Translations under genes and position numbers: made by a program
Shown here: in pieces, positions 5,269 through 8,411 of the stretch
Position numbering within the stretch: the stretch's first letter is position 1
Layout: every line of letters starts with the position of its first letter
Assembly: GCA_030642635.1 (NCBI GenBank)
Contig: DAOWNK010000136.1
Coordinates: 1 to 8,411 of the forward strand
Direction: 5' to 3'
DNA length: 8,411 nt
Source of the DNA: Pirellulales bacterium
GTDB lineage: Bacteria > Planctomycetota > Planctomycetia > Pirellulales > Thermoguttaceae
Notes under the pieces: generated by a model
Databases searched by the model: none
What the model was told of the DNA's origin: nothing
The model's input: only the letters and a program-made list of their open reading frames with translations

Positions 5269-6363
5269 ATGGAAAAACGCGTCTACAATTTCTCACCCGG
5301 CCCGGCTGTGTTGCCGCTGCCGGCGTTGGAACAAGCCCAACGCGACCTGACGGCGCTGCCGGGCGTGGGCATCTCGATATTGGAGATCAGCCACCGGTCG
5401 AAAACCTTCACCGAGATCATCGAGCAGGCCGAGGCGAACTTGCGGAAGCTGCTGGAGATACCCGACGGCTATCGCGTGCTGTTCCTGCAGGGTGGTGCAC
5501 AGATGCAATTCGCCATGGTGCCGATGAACTTTCTGGCCGGCGCCGGCAAGTCGGCAGACTACATTCTGACCGGCTCTTGGGGCAAAAAGGCCATTGCGGC
5601 CGCCAATACCCAGGGCGACGTTCGCGTGGCATGGGACGGCGGAGAAACCAACTACGACCATGTGCCGGAACAGGCCAATCTGAATTTGGACCCAAACTCG
5701 GCTTACGTACACATCACCTCGAACGAGACGATCCAGGGCGTGCAGTTCCCGACCGAGCCGGACACAGGCAACGTGCCGCTGGTCTGCGATGCGTCGTCCG
5801 ACATACTCAGCCGCCCGGTGCCGATCAAGAAGTACGGCATCCTCTACGCCTGTGCACAGAAGAACGCCGGGCCGGCCGGGGTGACGATCGTCGTCATCCG
5901 CGACGACCTGGTGAAACAATCGCCGGACAATCTGCCGCCGATGCTCAGCTACAAGGCGATGGCGAAGGGCAAGTCGCTGCTTAACACCCCGCCGGTGTTC
6001 GGCGTCTACATGATCAAGCTGGTCACCGACTGGTTGCTCGATAAGATCGGCGGACTGGAGCAGATGGCCGAAATCAATCGCAAGAAGGCCGATATGCTCT
6101 GCGAGGTGATCGACGGCTCGGCCGGTTTCTACAGCGTTCATGCCGCACCGGGCAGCCGCTCGATGATGAACGTTGCGTTCCGCCTGGCCGACCCTGCTCT
6201 GGACGGGCCGTTTCTGGAACAGGCTGCGGCCAGGGGATTGGCTTCGCTTAAGGGCCATCGCAGCGTCGGCGGATGCCGGGCGTCGATTTACAACGCCATG
6301 CCGGTCGAGGGCGTACAGTTGCTCTGTGAGTTCATGCTCGAGTTTTGCAAGAAAAACCGATAG
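5269..6363 (+). CDS. serC: Phosphoserine aminotransferase
   Basis: A 364-residue PLP-dependent class V aminotransferase that converts 3-phosphohydroxypyruvate and glutamate to phosphoserine and 2-oxoglutarate, the second step of serine biosynthesis, and also serves pyridoxal phosphate synthesis in many bacteria. The N-terminus has the family's FSPGPAVLP (residues 8-16). EISHRSK near residue 40 and GGAQMQF (75-81) belong to the cofactor-phosphate region. Asp174, in VCDASSD, should bind the pyridine nitrogen. Lys198, in ACAQKNAGPAG, is the Schiff-base lysine, at the same number as in E. coli SerC. The C-terminal HRSVGGCRASIYNAMP is the conserved substrate-binding end. Length matches the family (about 360). 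AGGAAG (5257-5262) six bases before the ATG supports the start. The enzyme acts as a cytoplasmic homodimer. It is followed by a large inverted repeat rather than a co-transcribed serA. Confidence 0.97.
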   Translation: MEKRVYNFSPGPAVLPLPALEQAQRDLTALPGVGISILEISHRSKTFTEIIEQAEANLRKLLEIPDGYRVLFLQGGAQMQFAMVPMNFLAGAGKSADYILTGSWGKKAIAAANTQGDVRVAWDGGETNYDHVPEQANLNLDPNSAYVHITSNETIQGVQFPTEPDTGNVPLVCDASSDILSRPVPIKKYGILYACAQKNAGPAGVTIVVIRDDLVKQSPDNLPPMLSYKAMAKGKSLLNTPPVFGVYMIKLVTDWLLDKIGGLEQMAEINRKKADMLCEVIDGSAGFYSVHAAPGSRSMMNVAFRLADPALDGPFLEQAAARGLASLKGHRSVGGCRASIYNAMPVEGVQLLCEFMLEFCKKNR

Positions 6364-6370
6364 CTCCATC

Positions 6371-6450
6371 ATAAAGCCGCGACCATTGGTCGCGCCAATA
6401 CGGTGGATAGTGTCAACATTACGCGGCGCGACCAATGGTCGCGGCTTTAT
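6371..6450. repeat. Perfect 26-bp inverted repeat between serC and yidC
   Basis: The arms 6371-6396 and 6425-6450 are exact reverse complements over 26 bp, separated by a 28-base spacer. Each arm is itself nearly palindromic (CGCGACCA, T, TGGTCGCG at 6378-6394), so the region can fold either as one long stem or as two small hairpins with 5-nt loops. It starts seven bases after the serC stop codon and ends 23 bases before the yidC start, so it would be in the leader of any read-through message. There is no T-run directly after the structure and no clear target-site duplication. It may be a BIME/REP pair or a MITE-like element, and could also attenuate transcription into yidC. Confidence 0.92.
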
Positions 6451-6473
6451 AGTTTTAATAAGGCATTGCATTC

Positions 6474-8411
6474 ATGGAACGACGTTTCGTCCTGTTTGTC
6501 ATACTCTCGTTTGGGATACTGTTGGGTCATTTCGCGCTGACGGCGTGGCTGAACCCGCCCAAGCCGGAACCGCCCAAACCGGGGCCGGCCAGGCCGCCGA
6601 TGGCGGCCGAAAAGGTGCCGAAGCTGCCCAAGGCGCCTGAGAAAGAGGAACCGGATAAGCAGCCGCAGCCGGAAAAACCGGCCGAGGCGCCCGAGGACGA
6701 GGGGCCGCGGCTGGATGTACCAGCCGAGCAGCCGGAAATCCCCCGCCGCTTTGTAACGCTCGGCTCGGCCGACCCGGCCGACCCGTACCGCATGTTGGTT
6801 ACCTTGACCAACAAGGGCGCCGCCGTCGAGCGGATCGAACTGAGCAACCCAAAATATCTCGATCTGGACGACCGCAGCGGGTACCTCGGTTGCCTGGTGA
6901 TCGACCAGCCGCTGATCGACGACTCGCATGGCATAAAATGCTGTCCGGTGCAGGTGGTTGGCCCCGGCACCCCTGCGGCCAAGGCGGGGCTTAGGCCGGG
7001 CGACCGGATCGTCGCGCTGGGCAAAAGGAAGATCACCAGCGTCAGGCAGTTCCGTGCCGCCATTAAAAAAACAAAGCCGAACCGCAAGATCGAGCTTACC
7101 GTTTTGCGCGGCGATAAGAAGCTGAAACTTACGACCACACTCCGCCGGCGCCCGCTGCAATTGATCCGGCCGGAGGGCGACGACCCGCTCTCGTTTTTGC
7201 TTACTCTCGACAGATACGACGACCAGACACTGGAAGACTGTCGTAAAAGAGATTTGCAGATTAACGATGAGGATATCAAACCGGCGGACGTAAACCTCTT
7301 TGTCGAGCTTGACGGCCTGGACCTTCGGAACGGCAACTGGGAGGTAGTCGAATCGGACGCGACCGAGGCCGTCTTCCGCCGCGTATTGCCGGATCGTCAA
7401 CTGGAAATCACAAAGACATACCGCCTGGCCACAGTCCCTAAGAAAGAAATCGGCAACCGCCGCTTCAAGGCATACCATCTGCTGCTGGATGTGACGATTC
7501 GCAACGTCGGCCGCGAGGCGCACGAGGTGGCGTACCAACTCGACGGCCCGACCGGCCTGCCCGACGAGGGCGCCTGGTACGCCAATAAGTCATCCCGGAC
7601 GTGGAGTGCGGCCGGGCTGCGCGACGTGGTCGTCTCGTTCGACTACATGACTCCCAGCCTGGTTACGTGCACGAATATCGCCAACGGCAAGGTCGACAAG
7701 CCGTGGCAGGATCAGTCGCTTACGTTCATCGGCGTGGACGCCCAGTATTTTTCCGTCGTGATGATCCCGGAAAAGGAAGACCCGGCGGATATCTGGTTCG
7801 CCCGGTCGCAGCCGCTTAGGGTAGGACCGGTCGACGAGAAGATTCCGAAGATTACCGACACCTCGTGCCGCGTGGTCAGCAACCCGTGCGAGTTAAAACC
7901 AGGCGAGAAGCTTTCTCAGAGATACACGATTTTTGCCGGCCCGAAGGCGCCCGGATTGCTGGCCGATTACGACCTTGGCGAGTTGGTTTACTACGGCTGG
8001 TTCAGTTGGTTGGCCGTGCCGATGGTCCATATCCTGCACGTGTTTTATTCCGTGGTCCATAACTACGCCTTGGCCGTCTTGATGTTGACCGTGTTGGTCC
8101 GCGGCTGCATGTTTCCGCTGAGCCGCAAGCAAGTGCTCGGTGCGATCAAGATGCAGCAATTGCAGCCGGAGATAAAAAAACTCCAGGAAAAATACAAAAC
8201 CGACATGGAGGGCCGCACCAAAGCACAACAGTATTTGTTCCGCAAACACAACTACAATCCGCTTAGCGGCTGCCTGGTGCTGTTCGTTCAGTTGCCGATT
8301 TTCATCGCGCTGTACCGCTCGTTGATGGTCGATATCGAACTGCGACAGGCGCCGCTGATCTCGCAGAGCGTCCGCTGGTGTTCGAACCTGGCCGCACCCG
8401 ACATGCTCTAC
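6474..8411 (+). CDS. yidC: Membrane protein insertase YidC with embedded PDZ-like domain (3' end outside the window)
   Basis: The frame stays open for 646 codons to the window end, so the C-terminus is missing. YidC inserts and folds inner-membrane proteins, alone or with SecYEG. An N-terminal membrane anchor (about residues 4-27) is followed by a Pro/Lys/Glu-rich linker to about residue 85, then a periplasmic region to about 500. Within it, residues about 158-222 read as a PDZ domain: VVGPGTPAAKAGLRPGDRIV, then an alpha/beta tail ending in LTVLRGDKKLKL. The conserved insertase core starts near residue 503. Arg543, in VLVRGCMFPLSRKQ, corresponds to the essential groove Arg366 of E. coli YidC. 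MQQLQPEIKKLQEKY (cytoplasmic coiled coil), NPLSGC and LPIFIALYRSLM follow as in the family. The core lies about 177 residues later than in E. coli. An in-frame stop at 6459 limits upstream starts; AAGG (6460-6463) is only a weak ribosome binding site. Confidence 0.96.
   Translation, partial: MERRFVLFVILSFGILLGHFALTAWLNPPKPEPPKPGPARPPMAAEKVPKLPKAPEKEEPDKQPQPEKPAEAPEDEGPRLDVPAEQPEIPRRFVTLGSADPADPYRMLVTLTNKGAAVERIELSNPKYLDLDDRSGYLGCLVIDQPLIDDSHGIKCCPVQVVGPGTPAAKAGLRPGDRIVALGKRKITSVRQFRAAIKKTKPNRKIELTVLRGDKKLKLTTTLRRRPLQLIRPEGDDPLSFLLTLDRYDDQTLEDCRKRDLQINDEDIKPADVNLFVELDGLDLRNGNWEVVESDATEAVFRRVLPDRQLEITKTYRLATVPKKEIGNRRFKAYHLLLDVTIRNVGREAHEVAYQLDGPTGLPDEGAWYANKSSRTWSAAGLRDVVVSFDYMTPSLVTCTNIANGKVDKPWQDQSLTFIGVDAQYFSVVMIPEKEDPADIWFARSQPLRVGPVDEKIPKITDTSCRVVSNPCELKPGEKLSQRYTIFAGPKAPGLLADYDLGELVYYGWFSWLAVPMVHILHVFYSVVHNYALAVLMLTVLVRGCMFPLSRKQVLGAIKMQQLQPEIKKLQEKYKTDMEGRTKAQQYLFRKHNYNPLSGCLVLFVQLPIFIALYRSLMVDIELRQAPLISQSVRWCSNLAAPDMLY

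Noticed and set aside
6371..6450. Standard intrinsic terminator of serC
   Set aside because: The stem is unusually long with a 28-base spacer and lacks a following T-run; the nearby AGTTTTAATA is short and offset. A weak effect on termination cannot be excluded.
5293..6471. 392-codon open frame on the minus strand, antisense to serC
   Set aside because: It lies wholly opposite a clear serC gene, has the Arg/His-rich composition typical of a GC-rich shadow frame, and begins inside the inverted repeat.
6447..7538. 363-codon open frame on the minus strand, antisense to yidC
   Set aside because: A shadow of the strongly supported yidC frame, with low-complexity Arg/Leu/Phe-rich translation and no recognisable domain.

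Overview
The window looks like a chromosomal segment of a moderately GC-rich bacterium, most likely a planctomycete (Planctomycetota, Pirellulales-like). I infer this from the large YidC with a proline-rich linker and an apparent embedded PDZ domain, from a small secreted protein with a planctomycete-like C-terminal half, and from short GC-rich palindromic repeats between genes. No rRNA, tRNA or other marker fixes the taxonomy. All genes I can support lie on the plus strand.

Layout: (1) 6-2204 encodes a complete cytoplasmic GH57 alpha-glucan-active hydrolase or transferase. (2) 2205-2536 has no gene. It holds tandem GC-rich hairpins and a candidate promoter overlapped by a small palindrome. 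(3) 2537-3747 is a translationally coupled pair: a DUF6978-like protein and a DUF1828/DUF1829-like protein. It is clearly AT-richer than its surroundings and reads as a horizontally acquired accessory cassette. (4) 3748-4206 is a non-coding stretch with a repeat copy, a near-consensus sigma70-type promoter, a hairpin at the expected transcript 5' end, a 12-bp palindrome and a second perfect -10 box. (5) 4207-4905 encodes a small exported protein of unknown function. (6) 4906-5268 holds a hairpin, a 12-bp tandem array in AABBAA order, a second copy of the 59-bp repeat and a candidate serC promoter. (7) 5269-6363 is serC, phosphoserine aminotransferase. (8) 6371-6450 is a large perfect inverted repeat. 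(9) 6474-8411 is the first 646 codons of yidC, which runs off the window.

The housekeeping genes (GH57 glucan metabolism, serine biosynthesis, membrane-protein insertion) share no obvious pathway. The interest lies in the accessory DNA between them: a possible defence, toxin-antitoxin or phage-related DUF pair, and several related palindromic repeat elements that bracket the secreted-protein gene and line the serC-yidC junction. The clearest protein-level oddity is the PDZ-like insert in the periplasmic part of YidC.
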